Shown here: positions 13,291 to 29,459 of the stretch, in pieces
Layout of the letters: the number at the start of each line of letters is the position of its first letter
Numbering within the stretch: position 1 is the first letter of the stretch
NCBI RefSeq assembly: GCF_000189635.1
Contig: NW_002476434.1
Coordinates: 1,240,001 to 1,304,000, forward strand
Direction: 5' to 3'
Origin: Tetrahymena thermophila SB210
Lineage: Eukaryota; Ciliophora; Oligohymenophorea; Hymenostomatida; Tetrahymenidae
DNA: 64,000 nt
The notes under the pieces: model-generated
Database searches by the model: none
Told to the model about the DNA's origin: nothing
The model's input: only the letters and a program-made list of their open reading frames with translations
Made by a program: the position numbers and the translations under genes

Positions 13291-13907
13291 AATACTGCAC
13301 CATTAAATACAATTTATCAAGCTAACTAAAATAATAGGAATATAAAGAAAAACTAAGCTAAGAAAAATTTTATTTAAAAGCAAAGTATGTTGGTAAACAT
13401 AACTAGATATCTCAATTAAAAAAAATAATAAAAGAATTTAATTTTCTGATACCAACGCCTAGAAATAAAATTTATGTTATTCAATTAAATTACCACTTTT
13501 AGAAAGTTAAGCAATTAATATAATAGATTCCACAAATCACTGACTGATTGATATTTATAGTACCTTCAACTTTATAATGGTAATTTTTTTTATATCAAAT
13601 ACAATTTATGCAAATTTGAAATTTTTATTTTTTATTTACTGACAATAAGATATTAAATACAAAATTAGGTGTTTTTATTTTTCAATTTTTACACAATAAA
13701 ACTTATACTCTCTTTATATTATTATAAGGAGGGTATTTTAAATGGTTAAAAATTGTATAATTTTTTATAAATTTCCTAATACTTGCGTTACTTATTTATT
13801 TTTTAAAAAATTAATTGAAAAAACACCCCTCCTCTATTTTTAAAACAGAAACAATTGTACAAAGTATTTTTTTTAATAGAAAATAAAAATCAAAAATTTA
13901 AAAAGAT

Positions 13908-15434
13908 ATGTTCCTTTCTAGATATACAAATTCATCTAAAATGCTTCACTGCATCTCAAGGATGAATTCTTCAACTTTCAAAATCCTTAATGATATTCCA
14001 ACTGATAACACTGTTCCTCAATTCACTGTTGGTCGCAAAAATGGTTTCCTTCCTTGGGGTACTCCTCTGGCACGCCTCCCTGAACCCTTCAAAATTATAG
14101 ACCAAATTCTTGACGAAGCTCCCTATTACAAACGTGATGGTACTCCAGGCTTGTTAGCTACTGGTAGCTTTGGAGAATATGTGAGAGAAAATCTACCTCT
14201 CCTTGATGTTTCCAACATTAAGGACTCAGCTCTTTTATTTGCTCTTTATCGTGATTATACTTTTTTGACCAGTTAATATCTCCTTGAGCCTTGTCATCTT
14301 CACTATCTTGCAACTAAATCCAAAGACTATGGCCTTGGTCGTAGTAGACTCCCAGCAAATATCTCTGTCCCCCTTGTTAGTTTAGCTAAATAGCTTGATG
14401 CAAAGCCTTTCATGGAATACTCTTGTTATGCCACTTTTAACTGGGAGAAGATTGATCCTACAAGTAACTTAGATCCTTAAAATATCAGACTTATTCGCCA
14501 TTTAGAAGGTTCATAGCACGAAACTGGGTTTGCTGCTGTTCATATTGCTATGGTCTAACATTCTGGCGAACTTGTATCAAATGTTTAAGATATTCTTGAC
14601 TCAGTTGAAAAAAAAGACAGAGAAGAATTTGATATTTGCCTTAAAAAGATGTTGGAAACCACCAAAATTATCAATGTTAAGATGGACACTATGTGGGAAT
14701 ACTCTTCACCAAAAGCATTTAATAATTTCCGTTCCTATATGATGGGCATAAAGAGCTAACCAATGTTCCCTAAAGGTGTTGTTTACGAAGGTGTTTCCAA
14801 AGAACCAACATTTTATCGTGGAGTAAGTGCTGCTAATGATTCTATAATCCCTACTATCGATAATCTCTTAGAGCTTACTAATAATCTACCTGATAACAGT
14901 TTCACTGATATGTTAAGGGATTTTCGTACCTATCGCCCAGTAAATCACAATGCCTATTTGAGCTATGTTGAGGAAAAAGCTAAATCGATTGGTGTCCATG
15001 CGTTTGCCACCTTGGATTCTAACTCCACTGTTCTCTACTAGGCCCTTCTTGATCAAGTATCTGAATTCAGAGAAAGACATTGGAGATTCACAAAGAATTA
15101 TATATTAAAGCACTCCAAGCATCCTCGCGCTACTGGCGGCACTCCCATCATTACATGGCTTCCAAATTAATTAGCAACAGTTATGTAATCTATAGTTAAT
15201 ATTCAAAGCTTTATAAAAGAAGACAAATTAAGCCACGAAAACAAGCAATTATATGTAGAACTTACCAAAAAGGCAAATACTTAGTTGCGTATATTAAATA
15301 GAGAAGTAGAAGAACTTAAAAAAGAATATCATGGATAAGACATGGACTTCTAAGAAGTCGAAGGATAAATGTCTAAAATAGCACAAAGCTAATCAGAAAC
15401 TACTTATGGATAAGCAAAATCAGCAGTGGCTTGA
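13908..15434 (+). CDS. IDO: Indoleamine 2,3-dioxygenase, copy B
   Basis: Second 508-residue IDO, collinear with copy A without any length change and differing at scattered positions, mostly conservative ones. All landmarks are kept: SFGEYVRE, SRLPANISVPLVSLAKQL, FMEYSCYATFNW, VVYEGVSKEPTFYRG, DFRTYRPVNHNAYL with the heme-ligand histidine at 347, HWRFTKNYIL and RATGGTPIITWLPNQL. The loop after FYRG reads VSAANDS instead of ESGANDS; in the family this stretch lies by the substrate pocket, so a change in affinity is possible. The extra C-terminal helical tail is also present but more diverged near its end. No introns and no in-frame TGA; both copies look functional. It is probably also a tryptophan-degrading enzyme of the kynurenine pathway. 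Confidence 0.92.
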
Positions 15435-15770
15435 TTTGTAACAAATTAATTTATAATTAAGATTTTTATTTATTTTATTTATATTCTGTTTAATTAAATT
15501 AGTCGTGTTTATATTATAACGAATTATTATCCAAAATTTATTATCAAAGTAGTTTGTTTGGCATTTTTTGCTTCTTTTAAAAGCTTTAAGTTTACCTTAG
15601 ATTTAAAATTTATGGATAGTCAAAATAAATTCTTATTTTTATATTTACTGAACGAAGCCTTGAAATTACGTCTTCCAAATTAAAAACTAATAAAAATTTT
15701 GAAATTATTTTAAAACGCAGGCAGTATATTTTTTTCATAGTATTTCTTACAATCAAACAATAACAATTAT

Positions 15771-15814
15771 TGCACTAGGTAACTAGGTAGCGCAACAGGC
15801 AGTTAGTTAGTGCA
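15771..15814. repeat. Imperfect 14-bp inverted repeat in a G+C-richer island
   Basis: TGCACTAGGTAACT at 15771-15784 pairs with AGTTAGTTAGTGCA at 15801-15814 (12 of 14 positions), with a 16-base loop. The patch 15771-15830 has markedly more G and C than its flanks. It does not fold as a tRNA and lacks a B box. Function unknown. Confidence 0.4.
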
Positions 15815-15885
15815 CCTACCAGTTATTACCACAATAATTTATAAAAATTTAAAACAAAATAAAAAAATAAAGAATTAAAGAGTGA

Positions 15886-16440
15886 TAAAATAATAAAAAG
15901 GATTATTCATTAGCTTACAAAATCTAAATGGATTAATTATAAATTAGATAGATATAATTTAATATTAATTATTACAAATTAAAAAAAAGAAAATAGGCAA
16001 AGCTTGCAAATTACAAATTTAATTTGTTTTTAGATAAATTTTTTTTATCAAAATCTATAAAGTAAATTAAAAGAGATAAATAAATAAAAAAATAATTTAA
16101 AATAATTATAAATTTTATGAAGCAAATATTAATTGAAATCTATTGCAAATTTCAAAAAAAAGAAATTCACATAAATTATCAAAGTAAACTAAAATATATA
16201 TTTGGTAATAAATAATATTACTATTAGAGAGATTTAAATAATCATCATTTGTTAAAAATATTAGTGAAATATCATCAAGGAAAATAATTAGAAAATTAGT
16301 TTATGAAATTTTTCGTTAGCTAGCATCCAAACTTTATGATCTTTTATGAAATAATTAGAAATACTTTAGCTTATCATTCATTAATTAGATTATTTCAAAA
16401 ATTTTGAAATAATTTTAATCAACATAACACAATATTAGGT
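15886..16440. repeat. Diverged copies of the ~300-bp IDO-flanking repeat family
   Basis: Two decayed units share 'cattagcttacaaaa/cgttagctagcatccaaac', 'atgatcttttatgaaataatta' and 'attcacataaattatcaaa' blocks with the array at 10780-11560. The family therefore brackets the second IDO gene on both sides. Confidence 0.45.
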
Positions 16441-17076
16441 TTTATTTTTAGGCGCATATATATTGATAAATGTTTAAGGCATTTATTGTTATAAATTTAA
16501 AGGAAAAAGAATTTCTCCAAATTTAAGCATAAATTAATCTCTAATAATACTCTTCTTATTGATTGAAGTCATTATTATGTAAAAATAATGAAAGGAAAAT
16601 TTATATAAAAAAAATAATATATGAATGAATAAATAAATAAATAAAAGTAAATTTTATAAAATTGATAATTAAATAGCGTACAAATATTTGTATGAAATAG
16701 TTAGAAAATAATTAATTAATTTATTTATTTATTTATTATTTTATATAATTTTGAATTATAAATATTCTTTTTTTAATCTTGCTACAATTTGTTATAAGTT
16801 ATTTTGTATTTATTTAATTTGTAGTTTTACAATAAACTCCTTAAGAAATATAGTTATTATCATTTTTATTATAGAGCATAATTAATTTCAAATATGATTT
16901 AAAAAAAGGAATAACTTTTAAGCTTATCCCTTAATAAATAAACTTAAACAGTTTATTTTCCAAATATTTATTTGCTTTTAAGTAATTATTTCTCATTAAT
17001 AATAATATAAATTATTTCATGTTTTTTAAATTCAAATAGTTAGTTTTATAAGACTTAGAAATTAATTTTGCTACAA

Positions 17077-20000
17077 TCAAGATAAACTATTTGGGACAGT
17101 TTATATTTTGGTATTCTTATATGACTCATCTAGGTCAGGGTTATTCTAAAAAGTATTGATATTATTTTTTATTTTTGTCTATGTCTATTTAGGTTATTGT
17201 TAAAAGCTATTTTCTGTACCTTCTTCTTATTACCAGTCAAACTCAGCACAGTCTTCTTAAAAATCTTGCTAATAATATTAATTTAATTTTGATGCAGATC
17301 TATTGTTACTCATGTTATCATCATATCCTGATAAATTATTTTTGCTTTCATTATTTTTTTGGCTTTTTGTTCCTATTAAAATCGTTTGACCTTTTCCTGA
17401 TCCATTAGTTTAAATGCTTGCATTAAGGAACTACTCTCTTGTAAAGCCTAATATTCCACCAGCCGAGTTAGTGTGTTTTACTAATGGGCGATCATAGTAG
17501 TTGCTACCGCCTTTTAAATTCATTATGCTTGCTCTGAATTCCTATTCATCGTAAACATCAGTAGATTAGTTGAAGTAGATTCCATTACTGAATTGAGGAC
17601 GCAAACTGTTATTTTCACTACCCTCTGAATCAATTAATTAGTTTGTTTCGTAGGAGCAAGAATAAATAATTTTAGGAATGCTGTCTCCATAGTCTTCATC
17701 ATTATATTGACTAGTATGGTATTCATATTCGTTATGATTTTCGCTAAGATTATCTTCACTTTAATTATTTTAATTGTTTCCTGCATTTTAATTATTATTA
17801 CTTAAATCACTATTTTTAAATCCTTTACTCATTATACTATTATTTTGCTCACTTTTTTTCAATTGTTGGACAGTGTTCTTATTTAACCCCTTTACTTATT
17901 TCTTGGTAAGTGCACTTTTAATAAGAGATTAGCTACTAGAATTATCATGGGCTGTTTCTTGCATACTTTAGTTAAATTAAGCCTTTTTTTTAGGCTTTCC
18001 ATTAAACTTATTACTTCCTTCAAAATCAAACTTGTAATTGTAACTTCCTAAGTCTTCATTACTAGAAGGACTTTAAGATTTAAAGTTACTTTTTTAATTA
18101 GCGGATAATATATCGTCAATATCTCTTATAAGTTGCTTTAGTGATTTATCAGTAGTTACTATACTATCAGCTTCGAACTGTAAATTACCACTGCTTCTGA
18201 TCCTTCCTTTTTTTTCACTTAAGCAATCATAAAACTCTTGGAATAAAGTTTTTCTGTTTTGCTGAGAGGCTACAGATTTTTCACAATTTTCGATTAACTA
18301 AGAAACTCCTTTGATTTTACTTGTATGCATTATATGCACTAGAATACTCTTGATCTTGTTCATGAATATTTAATTTTAAACATCTGAACTTTCGTATAAT
18401 AATTTTGTATAATACTCTACAACTTCTTCCTTGCTTACCTAAAGTTTTCATTAAAATTTATTAATAACTTTTCAGGATTATTTAAAATTTTTAAGAAAAA
18501 TAAATATTTTTTTAATTCAAGATAAAAAAAATAAATTGAATTAATAAAATTCTTAATTTTTAAAATTTACTTGGGCAATATCTCCAAGAAAAACGAGAGC
18601 AAGGTTGAATTTTCTGTCAATATGCATTAGTTCGATTTCAACAGCGAATTTTTTATATGGACTTTAAATAAATTTTAAAACTAAATATTTTTTACAAAGC
18701 GAATAAATTGTTTTACTAATTAGCTTGCTCTAATACTTGAGGGAGCTGTTGGATATCACAACTTTTTTAAAGTATGATTACAACACTGTCTGAAATTTTA
18801 AATGAGAGTTTAAGAGCTTCTACGAGATTTGGCTATACTTCTGTAAGTAGGTTAATTGAATTATCAATACCTTAGGAAGAAGAAATTGAGTTATCAAATT
18901 TTTTGTAGTCAGGATGAAGAACTACTGTATCCGCTTTCAACTTTTTCATTTGAAGGAAATCAGATTAAATTACTTCAACTTTATGCTGTTATTTGAATGA
19001 TTCAATATTGTATTTAGCATGGCTTACTTTAACCTAATTGCAATCAATAGCAATCACTTAGCTAGCTTCTTTAGCAAACTTTTTTTATAAAATTATAATT
19101 TTATTCCAATTTTTTTGTAATGCTGCAAATAAATAAAAAAATAAATAAGCCAATAATAAATATTAATCTTCTCATAAAATAATTTTTTTTTCTTTCTAGC
19201 TTATATAAGATAATAAAATTAATTTTGAAAAGTCAATATAAAAGCTTACTTAGACTGTATTGTAACCTACTCCACAAAAGGCGTCTACAACAATTTGATT
19301 TTTTAATCTAGATGAAAGATATTAGCAAATCGGCTCAGGAATTGCATTAAATTAGCTGTCAAAATCACTTTTGAAATTTCTGTTGTAAAAGTAACTATTT
19401 GGATCAGTAGAAACTACTCCTTTTTAGCAGATACTTTGCTTGCTGGGGTTTTGATTTACCTGAGAATTCAAGAATGAGTTACTCTAGAAATTCTTTTCCA
19501 AGGTTTTGACTAATAAATAGCTTTCTTTCTTTTTACAATACAGATGGAAAAGATCAGTTTATTGCTGCTTGTATTATTACAAAAACGCTTTTATATTGTA
19601 CTTAGCTTTCTTAACTGAGTTTTTGAGATTATTTTTGCTTTACAAAGAATGGTTTAAATCTGCATTTAATGCTTGGCTGCTCTAATCGAAATTCAAATAA
19701 GTATCATGCTCATTTGTATATGATTACTCTGTGGATTTTTTATGAGATTATATTTTTAACGTATTTTTACTCATAGCATTTTACTATGGATTAGGGGTAT
19801 TATACTCATTTATGTTCTAATTTTAAGACTTTTGGTAATTTTATTATTAATTATTTGTGGAATTACTTGAACTGCTGCTATTATTTTCTTCCCCTTACTC
19901 TTTTATCACGCGGCTGTTATGAGAAGAAGATTGCATATCTCTCTTTCTTTCTTTTTGTGGAGAGTTTTTAGCTTTACTTTATTAAGCGTAACCTTAACTT

Positions 20001-20434
20001 GTATAGATTTCGCTATTTGGCTATGAAATATTACTCATACAAGGAATTGTTGTTGTATTATTTACATCCTAACTATTTTGCTAAAAATAATTAGGTTCTT
20101 ATTAACCTTAATGATGATGTTATTCTTCATCAGTTTCTACATCGTCTCCTCCGCCAAAACAACAGCAAAATACTTATTTTTTTTTTCTTGGTTAAGACTA
20201 CTACTTTTCTTGATGATGTTATTCTTCATCAGTTTCTACATCGTCTCCTCCGCCAAAACAACAGCAAAATACTTATTTTTTTTTTCTTGGTTAAGACTAC
20301 TACTTTTCTTGATGATGTTATTCTTCATCAGTTTCTACATCGTCTCCTCCGCCAAAACAACAGCAAAATACTTATTTTTTTTTTCTTGGTTAAGACTACT
20401 ACTTTTCTTATTTATTAAGCAACGACTATTCCAT
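17077..20434 (-). CDS. TGS1-like RNA cap methyltransferase with triple-repeat N-terminus
   Basis: Protein of 1006 residues. Exons, minus strand: 20434-19250, 19078-18696, 18661-18571, 18438-17077. Residues 10-108 are three 33-residue modules with a basic RKKK, CysCysCys, GGGDD and acidic run, encoded by 99-bp DNA repeats. Residues 350-553 resemble the trimethylguanosine synthase fold: FNAIPEPICQYLSSRL, VVDAFCGVGYNTVQ (SAM motif I, 382-395), VIAIDCNQVKVSHAKYN, VEVIQSDFL and a C-terminal VEIELMHIDRKFNLALVFLGD. In known TGS1 the next motif is SPPWGG, which holds the m7G cap; here it is LHPDYKKFDN (449-458). Residues 554-1006 are disordered, rich in N/S/Q. TGS1 makes the 2,2,7-trimethylguanosine cap of snRNA and snoRNA; whether this one does is doubtful. 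The second intron is only 34 nt. The start at 20434 was chosen because the frame stays open through the repeats to that ATG; Met at 20038 is an alternative start without them. Confidence 0.8.
20112..20408 (-). repeat. Three tandem 99-bp in-frame coding repeats
   Basis: The words tgatgatgttattcttcatc and cgccaaaacaacagcaaaat recur at exact 99-base spacing (20112, 20211, 20310) with no visible difference between units. On the minus strand each encodes a 33-residue module of the methyltransferase N-terminus. Because 99 is divisible by 3, other frames also stay open, so plus-strand open frames here are artefacts. Confidence 0.9.
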
Positions 20435-22449
20435 CTTTTTATACTAAATACAAATGTCTCTAAATATTAAGAATTTGCTGTTATTAATGTATGTCCCTAT
20501 GTATTATTGATATGTTTAATTCTAAATTTATAAAATATTCTAATGTTTCTTCTTAAGTATGAGTATTTAAGATTGTCTATTTAAAAAAAGCAATTACTTT
20601 CTTTAATCAATAGAAATTCTTTGCCTTTTAATTTTGTTTGAAAAATTGTGTTTTAATGAACAATCAATCTAATAATTGCTTCTTTTTTATTAAATTTTAG
20701 CTATAATCCCTATCTAATGAAAGAAATCCAATGCTTAGTTGTCTTATCAACATATGCAAAAATTGACTATAATTAAGATACGAAAAATAGATAAACTAAT
20801 TGACACTAATTAGAACTATTTAATATAATTAAGAGTAAGAAATTATTAATTCAAATAAGCCATTTAATCATAAATTTATTATTTTTTATTTCAAATTACT
20901 TCTTCTTTTTCAATATCATCACCATACTAGTTAGGAGTAATACAATTTAATCATATGGATATTACGAAATCTATGACACATTTTATTAATAATTCATTAC
21001 TCCTATAAAAGAATAATCAATCCTCTACCTTTACTATAAAAGCTAAATAATATTTCTAATAAATATTCAACTTAAAAAATCATCATCCATTCATTTTAAT
21101 TATTAATTATTAAAAATATTTTTTGATCTTTTATGAATTAATTAATTAAATTAACAATTTAGTTTGTATTTTAATAGCACACCACTAAGCTTTTAATATT
21201 TATTTCAAGTTGAAGTATAAGTAGATCTACAAATTACATATTTATTAATTGGTTTTAAGATAAACTCCAAATAATGTAGAATGAAATTTGAGAAATAAAT
21301 TATCATATTATAAATATTTAATTAATTCTGGGAAGTATTCAATAAATATAAGTAAATTAAATTCTTACCTTAGTTAGCAAATAAAATTTTAAAGTGTCAT
21401 GTTACACTTCTTCTTTAATAAGTTATTTAATTTAATTTGATATTATTTTTATCAAATAAAAATTAATATTAAAAAATAATATTGTTTATTAATTATATAT
21501 TTTTATTTTACAGTTTTTTGTTTAAAATAATATAAATATGTTGCAATCTGTAACTAGCATTTACTAAAGTTTAACAAATTAGTTATTAATTTTATATTTA
21601 TAACTTTTATCAAAAATATTAACTATAATCATTTAATTTTATAATAGTTAAAAATAAATCATAATAGATATGATAAAATTAATTTTTTCAGATCTTCTAA
21701 AAATATATAAATATATTCATTGATTTCTCATATTGAAAAGCTATATTTTTTATCACAAAAATATATTTGCAAGATTGAATTAGTTTTTTTTTATTTTAAA
21801 GTAGTTAAAGTTAAACCAATTTGTCTTTAAAACATTTTTGAGAAATTTAGGTTTTTTATATGGATTCATCAAAAAAAGCTTACTATTCGGAGTAATCATA
21901 CACTACAAATAGGATAAATATTTTTCCTATTAAATTCAACAAAAGGAAAATTGTATTTTTAATGAAATTAAAAAAATATTTAAGAAAAATAATTTTCACT
22001 AAATCAATTTAAAAAAGAAATTTTTATTTCAATCCTTGTTGTTGTTGAAAAGAAAAATTAAAATTAAGAATATTATTTTTAATCCTGTTGACTGAGCTAA
22101 ATTATGTGTTAAATATAAAGTAAATGTTATTTTATAATGTTATACACATAAATTTATGATGTATTAAACTTACTTTGGCTTCTCTCTTTTGCCATTTAGT
22201 ATAATTAATTATTTTTGTTTTTTAAATTAATGAAATAAGACTTAACATTTCATTTTTTTCAAAATAAATATAAGCCTTTTTGGTTGTTTGTTTTACTTAG
22301 TTATCTTTGTTTTTTTTTGTTTTTTTAAGTTTTTTATGGATGACAAAGCAAAATAAATTAAAAACTTAAAATAAATAAATTAATAAACAATAATCTTTTG
22401 TGAAAAGAAAATTAAAAAAAGAAACACAAAAAATAATAAATAGGAAACG
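20435..22449. other. 2-kb divergent intergenic region
   Basis: Lies between the starts of the methyltransferase gene (minus) and the NDR kinase gene (plus), so it should carry both promoters. It is A+T-rich without a coding frame. At about 21120-21480 there is weak similarity to the ~300-bp repeat family seen near the IDO genes (for example a 'caaattac..atttatt..ggttttaagataaa' block). No other structure seen. Confidence 0.55.
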
Positions 22450-26586
<4,137 letters not shown>

Positions 26587-29459
26587 GAGAGAGTTATCTG
26601 CTGATATAAAAAATAATACTTTTAAGGAATTATAATAAAAAAAATGAATTATTCACTCAAATACTAAGACTATGCCTTGCCAGCCAAATTTAGATAGGTA
26701 AATAAAAATGGCTGAAAAGAAATCAACTAAAATAAATAGAGTTTAATGAAAAAATCTTCCTAATAATAAAGCCAAGCATTATCCATCCATCCATCTATCC
26801 TTCTATCATCTACTGAAACTAAAAGGGAATTTTAAATAATAATATAATATATAAATTAAATACCAAAAATAATGAATAAAAAGAATTAAATAAATAAATA
26901 AAATATTATACTTATGATTTTAATGTAATACAGTAAAATAATCAAAATAAACAATTTTATCTCAAGTATTATTTCAAACAACAATCAATCAATCAACTAA
27001 ATGAGCAAAAAGTATTAGTTAGAAATACATGAAACAGTTGTGAGAGTCTTTTTATATTTTTAAATAAACGATACTTATATGTTTATCTGTCTGTCTATCT
27101 ATCTATCTGTCTCACTGGCTTATATTTATATTAAATTTTATTACTTGCTATTATTATCACTAAATTTCTAAATCAAAATATTCATTTTCATTCAAATTTT
27201 TTATATAAATTTAGTTTATTTGATATCATAAATTTAAAACTACTTTTGTAAATAAATAAAAGAGATTAAAAATAATTAAATTATTATTCATAATATGATA
27301 TTTTCGTCACTAAGTGTTTTAAATTAACTTTAAATATTTTTGTTTCAAATTTTCTTACTTTAGATTTTAACTAATTAAATATTTTACCAAATAAGTTTAC
27401 ATTCATTTAAATTTAATGTAATTTCTCAAATAATAATTGAGACTAAATAGGAAAATAAATTTTCATTCAAATTTCGTCTAATTTTTAAGAATTTTTTTAC
27501 TTTGTTTTATGTGATTTGGTCTAAATATTTGATTTATTAATTAAATAAAACTAAACTTTTAACTTTACATTTTTATTTTAAATTAATTTTTTAAGTTCGT
27601 TGAATTTTCAATTTTATAAAAATCTATTTCATATTATTGGTTAAATTGATATTTAAATAGACTATATTCTATTTAGTTATTAAGCTCTTCAAATTATTAA
27701 TTTGTTAATAAATCCTCTATTTAAATTTTTTGATGCTAAAGTAAAGCTAAATATTTTAAATGTAACAAAATAAACCAAATAAAAACATAAACATTATTTA
27801 AATAATTGAAATAAATTTTTCAAAATTTTTTTTATTTTAAATCATTTTTAAAATAAATATTTAATTTTTAATTAAAAGAATTATTGTTATGAATATTTTA
27901 AAAATAGAAATAAAAGTATCTTTATGTTAACTGAAATATCTTATGAACTATTTTAATGGGTAAGTTTAAATGTTTGGATTTTATTTTATTTTAAGATTGT
28001 TTACTATTTTTAAAGTCTAAAAAATAATTATTAATAAAATCATTTATATTAATTATAAAAAGGGATATTGTTGTAGAAGTTAAAGAGTCTATTTATAGAA
28101 TTGTTCATAACTTAATTTAAATAATATTCACTATGATTTATTAATTGAAATAATGAGCAAGTATTCAACTTCAGTATGTATTTTCCAAAAAAATAGAAAG
28201 TATTTCTTATTACTTCTTGAAAAATATTTTACTAGAATTTTAAAATAATTCTATCTTCTTGCTTGATGATTTTTTATGAGAAATATTCTTAACTCCTATT
28301 TTATCCTTAATTATTTACTTACTAGTTTTTAAAATAAACAAACACTGTTCCAAATAAATGGCAAAACCTATTTAATTTTTGTTACTGATTACCTATAATA
28401 TACAATACTTATTTTTAATTCAGAATATTAATACTTTATTATTGTTGCCTTTTTCTATTACACTTTATTCAATAACTAAATGTTAAAAAATAAAAATGAT
28501 CAATTGAAAAACGTGTTTTTGATGACTTCTTGCGACAATAAAATTTAATAAAAATATTGAAATGGTATGAAGCTCTTTTTTTGTACTTGTTTCTTTACAA
28601 TTCTCAAAATAAACACATTATCATAATTATACCTAGCAAGTAAAATTTTATTTTTGCAACATATTAGTAACTATATATCTTAAAACTCTATAATAATGTA
28701 TTAATTAATTTCTCTTTGATAGAAAATGTTTTTTAAGGGCTATATCAGGCTTTCACCTTGTTAGATTGAGACAAAACCTAATGACTACTTTATTTTTGAA
28801 ATATCTATACATTTATTAATAATTCTTACCATTTTTAGAAAATAAAATTGCTAAAATGAAGATGGAACATAGTGGCTACGAGTAATATTTTTATATGGAA
28901 TTAAAACAAAATATTTTTTTGATTGGATTTTTTGAGTTAATACTCCTAGATTGATCACTGATAATTCGTGGATGAAGAATTGCAATTAATATTTTATGAA
29001 AGATACTAAAAGAATTATGGGAATTAGCTAATTAATAGTTTATATAAAAAAATTAATCGATGTGGGAGAGTGAGTTCAGTGTTTGAAATTTGATGATGTG
29101 GGTGTTAAAATAATTAGAAATATCTTAATAAAAATGAATGAATGAATTTTAACAAAAACGAAGTATTTGTTTTTGAATGAAAGAATGAATGAATTGATCT
29201 AATTATTAACTCATTATTTTTTTCATTCAAAATGAATATGTAATTAAGAATTCGTATGCATTTTTCATTTATTTAGACTAATCAATTAAAATCACTCCCA
29301 TAACACGTGTGTTTTCTTTTAAGTTAACGTGCATTCATTTTGCGAGTACATTGTTTTGAGCGCATATTTTAAAACAATAGCAAATCTTTTTTAATAAATA
29401 TAAAGAAAAAAATAAAAATATTACAATACATAAAAAAAAGAAAAACAATTAAACAAAAT
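26587..29459. other. 2.9-kb spacer with simple-sequence tracts
   Basis: No gene seen. It has an ATCC/TCTA-type tract near 26780-26812, a CTGT/CTAT microsatellite at about 27081-27113, and AATG repeats near 29136-29195. The last 200 bases contain a patch with more G/C (near 29300-29370) and probably the SEC61 promoter. Confidence 0.55.
27081..27113. repeat. CTAT/CTGT microsatellite
   Basis: Interrupted tetranucleotide repeat, ctgtctgtctatctatctat and flanks, in non-coding DNA downstream of the NDR kinase gene. Confidence 0.7.

Larger units (their letters stand above)
9666..13907. other. 4.2-kb spacer between the two IDO genes, rich in diverged tandem repeats
   Basis: No gene seen. It holds a three-copy tandem array (about 9920-10570), a more diverged ~300-bp repeat family (about 10780-11560), and the duplicated upstream block (about 12900-13290) that matches 6230-6600. 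The promoter of the second IDO gene must lie in the last few hundred bases. Confidence 0.6.
15435..17076. other. Spacer between IDO copy B and the convergent methyltransferase gene
   Basis: Convergent 3'-3' spacer of 1.6 kb; no gene seen. It contains an imperfect hairpin at 15771-15814 in an island of normal base composition, and diverged ~300-bp repeat units at about 15886-16440. Confidence 0.6.

Noticed and set aside
20078-20470. Plus-strand open frames of 130 and 76 codons over the 99-bp repeats
   Set aside because: The repeat length is a multiple of three, so all frames stay open once one is. The minus-strand frame continues in phase into the methyltransferase; the plus frames have no conserved content.
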